DNA from: an uncultured Prevotellaceae bacterium
GTDB taxonomy: Bacteria; Bacteroidota; Bacteroidia; Bacteroidales; Bacteroidaceae
NCBI GenBank assembly: GCA_902789415.1
Contig: CADAOD010000003.1
Location: 62,001-126,000, forward strand
Length of the DNA stretch: 64,000 nucleotides
Reading direction: 5' to 3'
A program made the position numbers and the translations under genes. The number at the start of each line of letters is the position of its first letter. Positions within the stretch are counted from its first letter, which is position 1. Shown piece by piece: positions 17,206-24,943 of the stretch. Under the pieces are notes generated by a model. The model did no database searches and was not told where the DNA came from. It saw only the letters and a program-made list of their open reading frames with translations.

Positions 17206-18428
17206 TTCTTTGTCAGTTCTTCAAGCTTTTTAATCAGTTCCTCACCGTATATATTGATGGCAATGATTCTGCCTTCACGGTCAAGAAGATAGTTTTGAGG
17301 GATTGTGCCTTTTATGATAAGGCGTTTAAGAGAATCTTGTATTTCTCCTTTTTCGTCAATACCTTTATAATGGAGTAACGTTTGTAGTCCCTCTCTTTCA
17401 ATGCATCGCTTCCAGGAGCTTTTGTTTTTGTCAATACTAATTGCGCAGCAAACAAAATCATGTGCAAACATCTTTTGAGCATGAATGATATTAGGCATCG
17501 CTTGGATACAGGGGATGCACCATGATGCCCACAACTCTACTAATATATATTTTCCTGCAAATGATGATAACTCTCTTTTAGCCCCAATGCTGTCAATCAA
17601 TTCTAGATTCAACTTTTCGCCAATGGCCATTGAATCTCTTTGAGGAAAATTAATAGGTTTCAGCATGATTCTCGTACGTTCTATACTCCGAATAAATTGT
17701 CTTGCTTTTGAAGAGTTTATGTCTTCAGGAGCCCATTCTCCACCTTGATATTTTAGTTGAAGAGGATAATAAGTTGGGAAACGACGGTAAGCCGCCATAA
17801 CTAGAGATGCATAATCTTCAGACGAGATATCCTCCTCTATCAGATTCAGTGCAGTATTGACAACATAGGGAGATGATGAAGATATAATAATACTTCTTTC
17901 GAAATCAGTTGCCGCCTTATCGCATGAGTCAACGAGAGCTTTAAATTGCGATTTTTCATTTTCCGATAATCCAAAAACAGTTAAGGCATTTTCTGCCTTC
18001 TGCCTTTTTTTGTTTATTGATTGAATGGTATCCCAAAAAACGACAAAAGCATCATGATTAGGAGTGCTTTTGAGTAGGCGCTTATGCGAAATTCCAACCT
18101 TTTGGTCTGCTTCTGTAATCTCTATTTCAAGACTGTCACCTGGGCTTGCTAGAATTTGCATATGTAGAGGTCCGCGCTTAGAAAATAACAGTCTGACAGT
18201 TGTCTCATATGGTACGTTAGCACAAACTTCATAAACATTACGATATGGATCAATCTTAACAGAATCGTCAATGCTATAATTATTGCCATTTAACTGATAC
18301 ACATATAGCATCTGTTCTGTCTTATTTACGAACGAATTGACGTGCACTGCAATCTTGACATTTTTTTTTGCGCTTGCAAAAAAAGTCATAGAAAATAGCA
18401 GAAGTATTATTGAAATAACTCTTTTCAT
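17202..18428 (-). CDS. TlpA-like thioredoxin-fold protein, periplasmic
   Basis: 408 aa. A signal peptide (MKRVISIILLLFSMTFFASA), a DUF4369-like N-terminal region of about 230 residues, and a C-terminal TlpA/AhpC-type thioredoxin domain with the redox motif WASWCIPC near residue 305. This layout is common in Bacteroidetes envelope thioredoxin proteins. It lies directly between peptide gene 1 and the C39 exporter and shares a 4-base overlap with the latter, so it probably acts on exported Cys-containing peptides (peptide 1 core has one Cys, peptide 2 core three) or keeps the export machinery reduced. That link is inferred from the gene order. Confidence 0.88.
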   Translation of the reverse strand: MKRVISIILLLFSMTFFASAKKNVKIAVHVNSFVNKTEQMLYVYQLNGNNYSIDDSVKIDPYRNVYEVCANVPYETTVRLLFSKRGPLHMQILASPGDSLEIEITEADQKVGISHKRLLKSTPNHDAFVVFWDTIQSINKKRQKAENALTVFGLSENEKSQFKALVDSCDKAATDFERSIIISSSSPYVVNTALNLIEEDISSEDYASLVMAAYRRFPTYYPLQLKYQGGEWAPEDINSSKARQFIRSIERTRIMLKPINFPQRDSMAIGEKLNLELIDSIGAKRELSSFAGKYILVELWASWCIPCIQAMPNIIHAQKMFAHDFVCCAISIDKNKSSWKRCIEREGLQTLLHYKGIDEKGEIQDSLKRLIIKGTIPQNYLLDREGRIIAINIYGEELIKKLEELTKK

Positions 18429-18442
18429 AAAATTTTATGGAT

Positions 18443-18474
18443 AATGAAGCATAGGTATATATCTATGCTTCATT
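18443..18474 (-). terminator. 12-bp hairpin directly after peptide gene 1
   Basis: AATGAAGCATAG pairs perfectly with CTATGCTTCATT around an 8-base AT loop; the structure abuts the stop codon of the peptide gene at 18475. There is no strong U-run, so read-through into the thioredoxin gene 14 bases further is likely. It mirrors the hairpin at 14642-14670. Confidence 0.8.
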
Positions 18475-18615
18475 TTAGTTGTTAAAGTTTCTAATGTCCA
18501 TCGTACCAAGACCATATTCAACTGCACTTAAATGGCATTTGTATACAGCTTTCTTCCCTCCATGAACATTGTTCATTTGATCTTTACTCAGTTTAAAAGA
18601 ATCTAAATTTACCAT
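18475..18615 (-). CDS. Double-glycine leader peptide 1 (46 aa)
   Basis: A short gene easily missed by length cut-offs. It encodes MVNLDSFKLSKDQMNNVHGG followed by a 26-residue core (KKAVYKCHLSAVEYGLGTMD and IRNFNN). The leader matches that of peptide 2 at most positions, including Leu, Phe, Met and the final Gly-Gly at 19-20. Cleavage by the C39 exporter two genes downstream would release the core with a single Cys, which could form a disulfide-linked dimer. The gene has its own leader region with a repeated hairpin (18643-18699) and ends in a 12-bp hairpin, so its mRNA segment may accumulate more than the downstream genes. Small size, leader match and context make this a confident call; the function of the core is unknown. 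Confidence 0.85.
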   Translation of the reverse strand: MVNLDSFKLSKDQMNNVHGGKKAVYKCHLSAVEYGLGTMDIRNFNN

Positions 18616-18642
18616 AGTTTTGAATCTTATTGATTATTATAT

Positions 18643-18699
18643 TGGCAGAGCATTTTAAGCCAATCCGCCGTTTTGGCCTGTAGAATAAAAACTATGTCA
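18643..18699 (-). repeat. 57-bp leader element, copy A (before peptide gene 1)
   Basis: 52 of 57 bases match 19128-19184. Its core is a 5-bp stem with a 9-base loop, GCCAA and TTGGC; the second copy has GTCAA and TTGAC, so both arms changed together. It lies between the lipoprotein stop (18717) and the peptide start (18615). Confidence 0.8.
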
Positions 18700-18716
18700 G
18701 ATGCATAAATTCTTTA

Positions 18717-19100
18717 TCAGTTGTTTAAATTACTCGGCAATTTGTGCAACAATATGTCACCCGCCATTTTCTGTTCCTCATTTTTATTAAGCGAGACATT
18801 TATGTACTCCGTTGTATATCCGCTTTTTGTTGCTTTGATTATGTAATGTTCCTTACGAGGAACAGACCATACATAACGATAGTTCAGAGAGTCTCTTACT
18901 ACCTCACGGACGATAGGGTCTGCTAGAACAACACTATCACAATCCATAATCGTTATATCAGCATCTTTGAAATATGCCTGAGTGTTTGCATCGCGAACGT
19001 AGGCTCCAATAAGAACGTTGCTATCTTTGGACGAAGATGTAGTACAACTGTTAAAAGATATTCCTGATAACAGAACGAGAAATAAAACAAGATTCTTCAT
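18717..19100 (-). CDS. Small lipoprotein with a carboxypeptidase-regulatory-like fold
   Basis: 127 aa. The N-terminus MKNLVLFLVLLSGISFNSC is a lipoprotein signal (Cys 19). The mature domain (VLIGAYVRDANTQAYFKDADITIMDCDSVV and VPRKEHYIIKATKSGYTTEYINVSL) reads as a seven-stranded beta-sandwich of the transthyretin/CarboxypepD_reg kind. It is the first gene after the promoter at 19348-19379, with a leader of about 240 bases containing the 57-bp element. It may be an outer-membrane anchored accessory or immunity-type factor for the peptide locus; there is no direct evidence for either. Confidence 0.75.
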   Translation of the reverse strand: MKNLVLFLVLLSGISFNSCTTSSSKDSNVLIGAYVRDANTQAYFKDADITIMDCDSVVLADPIVREVVRDSLNYRYVWSVPRKEHYIIKATKSGYTTEYINVSLNKNEEQKMAGDILLHKLPSNLNN

Positions 19101-19127
19101 AATAATTTATGTTATTGATAAATATTG

Positions 19128-19184
19128 TGGCAGAGCATTTTAAGTCAATCCGCCGTTTTGACCTGGAGAATATAAATTATGTCA
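19128..19184 (-). repeat. 57-bp leader element, copy B (before the lipoprotein gene)
   Basis: Second copy of the element at 18643-18699, here 27 bases upstream of the lipoprotein ATG. The stem GTCAA/TTGAC is compensated relative to copy A. Both copies contain TTAAAATGCTCTGCCA, which could open an 8-codon frame in each case (MLCQYNNQ and MLCHNIYQ); I do not claim these are translated. Confidence 0.8.
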
Positions 19185-19347
19185 CATATTTCAAATCTTC
19201 AGCATTGTATAACTCTGGCAATAAAAGAACAGAAATGGTTTATGGAGATTAATATAAGAATTTTTAAAGACGAATATTTTTGTACCTGCCAATATTAGCA
19301 AGAGAGAGTTTTTAAATACCATATTCATATAGAGAGAATTTTTATGG

Positions 19348-19379
19348 CAAAGGTATGAAAAGCAGATTATTGCGCCAAA
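19348..19379 (-). promoter_or_regulatory. Promoter of the peptide export operon
   Basis: On the minus strand TTTG (19379-19376), exactly 20 bases, then TACCTTTG (19355-19348): a textbook Bacteroidetes promoter. The start would be near 19342, giving a leader of about 240 bases before the lipoprotein gene. Duplicated operator-like repeats begin 11 bases upstream of the -33 element. Confidence 0.85.
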
Positions 19380-19390
19380 GATTATGCGCA

Positions 19391-19488
19391 AAAATAGTTC
19401 ATCAAAATTCATCAAACATGAATTTTGCGGCTATGCAATCCGTTGTTTTACAGCGTGTTACAAAAATACTTCATCAAAATTCATCAAA
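19391..19488 (-). promoter_or_regulatory. Duplicated operator-like direct repeats upstream of the peptide operon promoter
   Basis: A 26-bp sequence occurs at 19391-19416 and again at 19463-19488 with one mismatch, start to start 72 bp. Each copy contains TTCATCAAAATTCATCAAA, that is TTTGATGAA twice at 10-bp spacing on the minus strand. The nearer copy is 11 bases from the -33 element; the farther one overlaps the stop codon of the HTH regulator gene. Position and one-turn spacing are those of activator sites, and the regulator encoded directly upstream is the obvious candidate. The rest of the gap 19101-19483 is the operon leader, without a supportable gene. Confidence 0.7.
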
Positions 19489-21259
19489 TGCCTTTAAGAG
19501 TCATAAAAAGATTGTTTTTAAGTCTATTCGCTTGTTTCTGACCATATAATTTCTCATTTGCGCGCGTCTTGGCATTTGAAACAGTAGTAGGACTGGTTTT
19601 CGCCATCACGGAAATCGTTTTATCAGAGATGCCAAGAATCAGCAAGAGGCAAACGTGCAGTTCAAGCTCTGATAAAGGCTTGGTATCGGTAGCACAAAAG
19701 TGCTGAAATGTATGTGGGGCGTATTTTACAAATTCAGATATCAGAAGCTTCCATTCCGCATCATTTGGTATCTGTTTTTCAGTCTTATTTTCAGCTTTAC
19801 GGACGAAAAGATTGGCTGTATTGCAATCAAGGAAACCATCAAGGTTATCCTGTTGGATGCTTTTATAGTTTTCTTTATATTGTTCGTTTTCAGCCTGTAG
19901 CAATTTTATCTGTTTGGCTAATTCCTTCTCCTGTCTTTCTTTCTTGGCAATGATGTTAGCTAAATCTTCAGACTTCAGAGATATCAATTCTTCCTGAATC
20001 ATAGCTCTTTGTGTTTTTGCCGTTCTAAGCCTTTCTCTCAATTTGATGATCTTGTTTCGTTTTTCTTTATTATTCTTTGCAAACAGATAACCAATACATA
20101 TGATAATAAACATTAATATTATCAAAATGTTAATGCAATAGTGAAGAATATCTTGGGATTTTTGATATCTAATTCTCTCTTGCTCTGCTTCTTTCTGGCT
20201 TCGATTGTAATTATAGAGTGATGACATTCTTTGTATTGCATCTATCTCCATGCTATTATGCAATGAGTCTAAGGCACGTTCATTAAGTATGGAGTAATGT
20301 AATACAGAATCAACATTTTGCCTCTTTCTGTAGACAGCTAGTAATCCTTTGTATGCATCAGAAGTATAGACGATAGCTTTCCGATAATAGTATTCTGCCG
20401 AATCTATATCGTTAACCGTTAGATAATAATAGCCTTTAATATAGTAGTAATATTCACGCCCCTTAGCAATATCACCATCCTTATTAAAAAGTCCAGACTC
20501 TTTCTCAAATATATCCATGGTTTGACGTGCTTTATGAAGCTGTCCTCTATCTGTATAGATGTATATGGATGATACCAGTGCACTGGCTGCCTCTTGGTTC
20601 TCGCCCATATCTCTTAATGCCTTATAAGAATCATTGATAATTTGCAGAACAGTATCTTTCTTTCCCAATAGATAATACGGACTAATCATACGGCGTTTTT
20701 CTATCACGTATTCCTTCTCACTATCATATCTACGAATATAATCTATATAGTGATTAAGCGCCCATATTTCGTCGTGTGGGAGATTCTGCTGATGGAATAA
20801 CTGAGACATTTGGCCATAGACTGGTATCAGGGTGTTATAGTCGCAATCACTACTTGTTGTGTCGGCACTTTCGATGGCATCATAGTAGGCTTGTAGTGCT
20901 TGTGGTGCTTCGCCCATATCGGCATATACTCTGCCCTGCAGGTAATAGGCCAGCATCCGCTCGTTGGCGGTGCCGTGATCCTGGAAGTAGCTGACTACCT
21001 TGTTGATAATGGTATCTGTGGTAAACGTTATGAATGCCTTGTTTTGGGCTTTGAGCCTGACAAGTTCGAAGTACATCCTATCGCCCTCACTCCAGTCGGC
21101 CTTTTGGGGCTCTAACTGGCTTAACAGGGTGAGTGCCGAATCGGGCTGGTTATTCGCCATCTGGCTGATGGCATCTAATTGTGCAGTCATTCTGCGACCG
21201 TTGCAGCCTAAGAACGTAATAAGAACGAAACAGATATTTATATAAGTAATTTTCTTCAT
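19484..21259 (-). CDS. Membrane-bound TPR regulator with C-terminal LuxR-like HTH
   Basis: 591 aa. A lipoprotein-like or signal-anchor start (MKKITYINICFVLITFLGC), about ten TPR-like helices (30-350), one membrane segment near 368-392 (CINILIILMFIIICIGYLFA), a coiled coil (395-470, Glu/Lys/Gln-rich) and a C-terminal helix-turn-helix (about 525-575, LSELELHVCLLLILGISDKTISVMAKTSPTTVSNAKTRANEKL). The sensor lies in the periplasm and the HTH in the cytoplasm, so it can couple an envelope or peptide signal to transcription. Its stop overlaps one of two operator-like repeats just before the peptide operon promoter. It starts 11 bases after the FecCD permease gene and may share its transcript. Confidence 0.88.
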   Translation of the reverse strand: MKKITYINICFVLITFLGCNGRRMTAQLDAISQMANNQPDSALTLLSQLEPQKADWSEGDRMYFELVRLKAQNKAFITFTTDTIINKVVSYFQDHGTANERMLAYYLQGRVYADMGEAPQALQAYYDAIESADTTSSDCDYNTLIPVYGQMSQLFHQQNLPHDEIWALNHYIDYIRRYDSEKEYVIEKRRMISPYYLLGKKDTVLQIINDSYKALRDMGENQEAASALVSSIYIYTDRGQLHKARQTMDIFEKESGLFNKDGDIAKGREYYYYIKGYYYLTVNDIDSAEYYYRKAIVYTSDAYKGLLAVYRKRQNVDSVLHYSILNERALDSLHNSMEIDAIQRMSSLYNYNRSQKEAEQERIRYQKSQDILHYCINILIILMFIIICIGYLFAKNNKEKRNKIIKLRERLRTAKTQRAMIQEELISLKSEDLANIIAKKERQEKELAKQIKLLQAENEQYKENYKSIQQDNLDGFLDCNTANLFVRKAENKTEKQIPNDAEWKLLISEFVKYAPHTFQHFCATDTKPLSELELHVCLLLILGISDKTISVMAKTSPTTVSNAKTRANEKLYGQKQANRLKNNLFMTLKGI

Positions 21260-21270
21260 AACGAATATAT

Positions 21271-22281
21271 TTACCGCTTACGGGCGATGACGTAGATGAT
21301 AACGGGGGCGCCGATGAGGGGGGTGACAGCGTTTAGGGGGATGACGCCACTCTCGCCTGGCAGATAGCAGATAAGATTGCATACCAGGGCTACTACCGAA
21401 CCGCAGAGTAGGGTGGCGGGTAGCAGTTGGCGGTGGTTGTCGGTGGTGAGCAACAGGCGGGCGATGTGGGGAACTGCCAGTCCGATAAAGGCTACAGGGC
21501 CGCAGAAGGCGGTGGTGATAGCGGTTAGCAGACCGGTTACTATGAGCAACCAGTTGCGCACTCGCATGATGTTGACACCAAGGTTCTCGGCATAGCGGTC
21601 GCCTAGCATCAGGGCATTCAGGGGTTTTATCAGTAGCAAGGCTCCAAGAAGGCCTGCCAGGGTGACTGCGGCAAACACAGGCATATTGGCCATCGACACA
21701 CCACTGAACGAGCCCATGCCCCACACCATATACGACTTGACACCCTCGTCGGTCGCAAAAAAGTTAAGCAGCGATATGGCCGAGCTGCTGATGTAGCCAA
21801 TCATAATACCTATGATTAATAGCATGACGCTGTTGCGTACCAAGGTTGAGAAGAAAAAGATGATGGCCATTACCGTCATGGCGCCTACAAAGGCGGCCAG
21901 CAGGATGGCAGCAAAACCTGTGATGCTTACTGAACCTACGGACAATCCGCCACCTAAGAAAAGCATCACCAAGGCTACGCCTAAGCCGGCACCGCTGTTT
22001 ACACCAAACACACTGGGACCAGCCAGCGGGTTGCGGAAAGCCGTTTGCAGCATGAGTCCGCTTACAGCCAAAGCGGCACCACACAGGGTGGCTGTGATGG
22101 CTTGGGGCAATCGCGACTCTAAGATGATGAACTGCCACGAGGCTTTGGCGGTTTCATCGCCTAGAAGTATGCTCACTACATCGCCTGCAGGAATCGATAC
22201 CGATCCCAACAGCAGATTGAGCGCAAAGAGCACCACGACCACTAATGCCAATCCTAAGCAATAAACCGAACCTTTGTTCAT
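21271..22281 (-). CDS. FecCD-family ABC transporter permease (iron-siderophore, haem or cobalamin)
   Basis: 336 aa from ATG 22281, the first start downstream of the promoter. About nine to ten membrane segments, with the family signatures ARLPQA-like ESRLPQAITATLCGAALAVSGLMLQTAFRNPLAGPSVFGVNSGAGLG, and the C-terminal GPVAFIGLAVPHIARLL. FecCD/BtuC permeases form the homodimeric inner-membrane channel of type II ABC importers for iron chelates or vitamin B12. Neither the ATPase nor the binding protein is next to it, so it is an orphan here; the partners must be elsewhere. The upstream promoter leaves only a few bases of leader. The adjacent TPR regulator follows after 11 bases. Confidence 0.92.
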   Translation of the reverse strand: MNKGSVYCLGLALVVVVLFALNLLLGSVSIPAGDVVSILLGDETAKASWQFIILESRLPQAITATLCGAALAVSGLMLQTAFRNPLAGPSVFGVNSGAGLGVALVMLFLGGGLSVGSVSITGFAAILLAAFVGAMTVMAIIFFFSTLVRNSVMLLIIGIMIGYISSSAISLLNFFATDEGVKSYMVWGMGSFSGVSMANMPVFAAVTLAGLLGALLLIKPLNALMLGDRYAENLGVNIMRVRNWLLIVTGLLTAITTAFCGPVAFIGLAVPHIARLLLTTDNHRQLLPATLLCGSVVALVCNLICYLPGESGVIPLNAVTPLIGAPVIIYVIARKR

Positions 22282-22289
22282 ACTGTGGG

Positions 22290-22321
22290 CAAAAGTACAA
22301 CAAAACTTCCAAATAGCCAAA
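22290..22321 (-). promoter_or_regulatory. Promoter of the FecCD permease gene, almost leaderless
   Basis: Minus strand TTTG (22321-22318), 20 bases, TACTTTTG (22297-22290). The ATG at 22281 is only 8 bases past the -7 element, so the transcript would have a 5' leader of about 5 bases or fewer. Confidence 0.75.
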
Positions 22322-22433
22322 CCATTTGTTACAAATTTGCATAGAATAACTGATATGGATTAATAAAATGAGTCGAACATCTTAAAGGTGTCTTAAAAAT
22401 GGCAAAAAGGGATGGATATTAAAATGTTTTTAC

Positions 22434-22441
22434 TATCTTTG
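22434..22441 (+). promoter_or_regulatory. -7 element for the GH3 gene
   Basis: TATCTTTG at 22434-22441, 30 bases before the ATG at 22472. No clear -33 TTTG at the usual distance. It excludes the longer frame that starts at 22412. Confidence 0.6.
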
Positions 22442-22471
22442 CAGGCAGAATTCATTAACTCAACACAATTT

Positions 22472-24943
22472 ATGAAGAAAACAATTTTATCGATTACAAT
22501 GATTTGTGCTGCAACCATGATGCAAGCACAGAAGCCTGCCATCCCCCGCGACGCGGCGCTGGAGGCGAAGATTGAGAAGACTCTGGCAAAGATGACACTC
22601 GACGAGAAGATCGGTCAGATGCTGGAACTGAACCTCGACATTATTGGCAAGATGACTGTAGAGAATGCCAAGGTGGACCGTGAAAAGGTTCGTTCAGTGA
22701 TGCAGCAGTACGGCCGTTCGGAGGCTGAAATCAAGGATCTGCTGAAGATGACCGACCAGCAGATTATCGACAAGTTGGGTGGATTCCCAGTAGATATCTA
22801 TCAGGGTGATACCAAGCGTGTTTGGAAACTGAACGAGCAGATGCTCGATACACTTATCTCTAAGTGGAAGGTGGGATCTATCCTGAATGCGCCAGGCACA
22901 AAGGCTCCAACAGTAGCCCAGTGGCAGCAGTGGATTCAGCTGATTCAGAAAAAGTCGATGAAGTATCTGGGTATTCCTGATATCTATGGACTGGATCACA
23001 ACCACGGTGTGACCTATACTCAGGGTGGAACACTCTTCCCACAGCCCATCAACTTAGGTGCATCGTTCAATACCGAACTGGCTCGCAGAGGTGCTGAGAT
23101 TACAGCTTACGAGAGTCGTGCAGCTAACTGTCCTTGGGTGTATAACCCAGTGGTTGACCTGAGTCGTGACCCACGTTGGCCTCGTGTATATGAGAGCTTT
23201 GGCGAAGATGCTATCGTAAACTCAAAGATGGTTACTGCTGAGATTAAGGGTTATCAGGGCGATGATAATAACCACATCGACCAGTATCACGTAGGTACCA
23301 GCACCAAACACTACTTTGCCTATGGTGCCCCCTGGACTGGAAAGGATCGTACTCCAGCCTACCTCTCGCCACAGATGATTCGCGAGAAGTATTTTGAGCC
23401 ATTCAAGGCAGCTGCTTTGGCTGGTACACTCACCATGATGGTTAACTCGGCTTCAGTCAACGGCGTGCCTGTTCATGCCAGCTACGAGTATCTGACCAAG
23501 TGGCTGAAGGAAGACCTGCAGTGGGATGGATTCCTGGTTACCGACTGGGCTGATATCAACAACCTGTTCTCTCGTGAGCATGTAGCTAAGGATAAGAAAG
23601 ATGCCATCCGTATTGCTATCAATGCTGGTATCGATATGTCGATGGATCCCTATAGCGTTGAGTTCTGTATCCTGCTGAAGGAGCTGGTACAGGAGGGTAA
23701 GGTGAAGATGAGTCGTATTGATGATGCTGTTCGCCGTATCCTGCGTGCCAAGTATCGTCTGGGTCTCTTCGAGAAGCCAAACACAGGTGGAAAGGGCTTT
23801 GAGAAGTTTGGTAGTGCTGAGTTTGCAGCCGCTTCGTTGAAGGCTGCTGAGGAGAGCGAGGTGCTGCTGAAGAACGAGGGCAATATTCTGCCTCTGGCAA
23901 AGGGTAAGAAGATTCTGTTGACTGGTCCTAACGCCAACCAGATGCGTTGTCTGCATGGTGGTTGGAGCTACACCTGGCAGGGTTCGAAGGCAGAGGAACT
24001 CTCAGAGAAGTACAACACCATCTACGAGGCTCTGTGTAATAAGTATGGTAAGGAAAACATCATTCTGGAGCAGGGTGTGACCTATAATGAGAATGGAGCT
24101 TACTATGATGAGAACGAGCCACAGATTGACAAGGCTGTAGCCGCTGCCGACAAGGCCGATGTTATTATCGCTTGTATCGGTGAGAACTCATATACAGAGA
24201 CTCCTGGTAACCTGAACGACTTGTGGCTCTCAGAGAATCAGCGCAACCTGGTAAAGGCACTTGCTAAGACTGGCAAGCCCATCGTGATGGTACTGAACGA
24301 GGGTCGTCCTCGCTTGATTGCTGATATCGAGTCATTGGCTAAGGCTGTGGTTGATATCCTGATTCCTGGTAACTATGGTGGCGACGCACTGGCTAACCTG
24401 CTGGCTGGCGATGCCAACTTCTCGGCTAAGATGCCTTACACCTATCCTCGCGAGATTAACTCGCTGAACACCTATGATTATAAGGTATCAGAAGAGGTGG
24501 GCACCATGGCTGGCGCTTACAACTACGATGCAAAGGTAAGTCTGCAGTGGCCCTTTGGCTATGGCATCAGCTACACCACCTACGAGTACAGCAACCTGAA
24601 GGTTGACAAGAAGCAGTTTACTGCCGCTGATGTGCTGACAGTAAGCGTAGATGTAAAGAACACAGGTGCTAAGGCCGGTAAGGAGGCTGTTCTGCTTTAC
24701 AGCAGCGATCTGGTTGCATCTATCGTACCTGACAACAAGCGTCTGCGCGACTTCACTAAGATTGAGCTGCAGCCAGGCGAGGTAAAGACAGTTACCTTCC
24801 AGTTGCCTGCCAAGAACTTAGCCTTTGTAGGCGCCGATGGTAAGTGGACCCTTGAGGAGGGCGACTTTATCCTGAAGGTTGGCAACCAGACCGTAGGTAC
24901 TGCTTGCACACAGACAAAGATCTGGGACGAGCCTAATATTTAA
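22472..24943 (+). CDS. Glycoside hydrolase family 3 beta-glucosidase
   Basis: 823 aa from ATG 22472. Signal peptide [20 protein letters not shown], then the GH3 N-terminal TIM-barrel domain ([41 protein letters not shown]), the conserved nucleophile Asp in [11 protein letters not shown] (about residue 358), the alpha/beta sandwich domain ([25 protein letters not shown]) and a C-terminal fibronectin-III-like domain ([20 protein letters not shown]). The enzyme should remove terminal beta-linked glucose (or xylose) from oligosaccharides in the periplasm. It stands alone between a FecCD permease and, tail to tail, the phosphatase-GH92 fusion, whose 3' end it overlaps by 11 bases. Exact specificity cannot be read from the sequence. 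Confidence 0.93.
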   Translation: MKKTILSITMICAATMMQAQKPAIPRDAALEAKIEKTLAKMTLDEKIGQMLELNLDIIGKMTVENAKVDREKVRSVMQQYGRSEAEIKDLLKMTDQQIIDKLGGFPVDIYQGDTKRVWKLNEQMLDTLISKWKVGSILNAPGTKAPTVAQWQQWIQLIQKKSMKYLGIPDIYGLDHNHGVTYTQGGTLFPQPINLGASFNTELARRGAEITAYESRAANCPWVYNPVVDLSRDPRWPRVYESFGEDAIVNSKMVTAEIKGYQGDDNNHIDQYHVGTSTKHYFAYGAPWTGKDRTPAYLSPQMIREKYFEPFKAAALAGTLTMMVNSASVNGVPVHASYEYLTKWLKEDLQWDGFLVTDWADINNLFSREHVAKDKKDAIRIAINAGIDMSMDPYSVEFCILLKELVQEGKVKMSRIDDAVRRILRAKYRLGLFEKPNTGGKGFEKFGSAEFAAASLKAAEESEVLLKNEGNILPLAKGKKILLTGPNANQMRCLHGGWSYTWQGSKAEELSEKYNTIYEALCNKYGKENIILEQGVTYNENGAYYDENEPQIDKAVAAADKADVIIACIGENSYTETPGNLNDLWLSENQRNLVKALAKTGKPIVMVLNEGRPRLIADIESLAKAVVDILIPGNYGGDALANLLAGDANFSAKMPYTYPREINSLNTYDYKVSEEVGTMAGAYNYDAKVSLQWPFGYGISYTTYEYSNLKVDKKQFTAADVLTVSVDVKNTGAKAGKEAVLLYSSDLVASIVPDNKRLRDFTKIELQPGEVKTVTFQLPAKNLAFVGADGKWTLEEGDFILKVGNQTVGTACTQTKIWDEPNI

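Noticed and set aside
18652-18665. Eight-codon upstream frames in the two 57-bp elements
   Set aside because: Both copies contain ATG with a short frame (MLCQYNNQ and MLCHNIYQ), but no RBS or codon conservation supports translation; RNA structure explains the conservation better.
19191-19415. A 74-codon minus-strand frame in the leader of the peptide operon
   Set aside because: Its start codon lies upstream of the promoter at 19348-19379 and inside the operator-like repeat; the sequence is AT-driven and Phe/Leu-rich.
21278-22138. Overlapping minus-strand frames of 148 and 124 codons within the FecCD permease gene
   Set aside because: Same-strand out-of-frame shadows rich in His, Arg and Pro; the permease frame has all family motifs.
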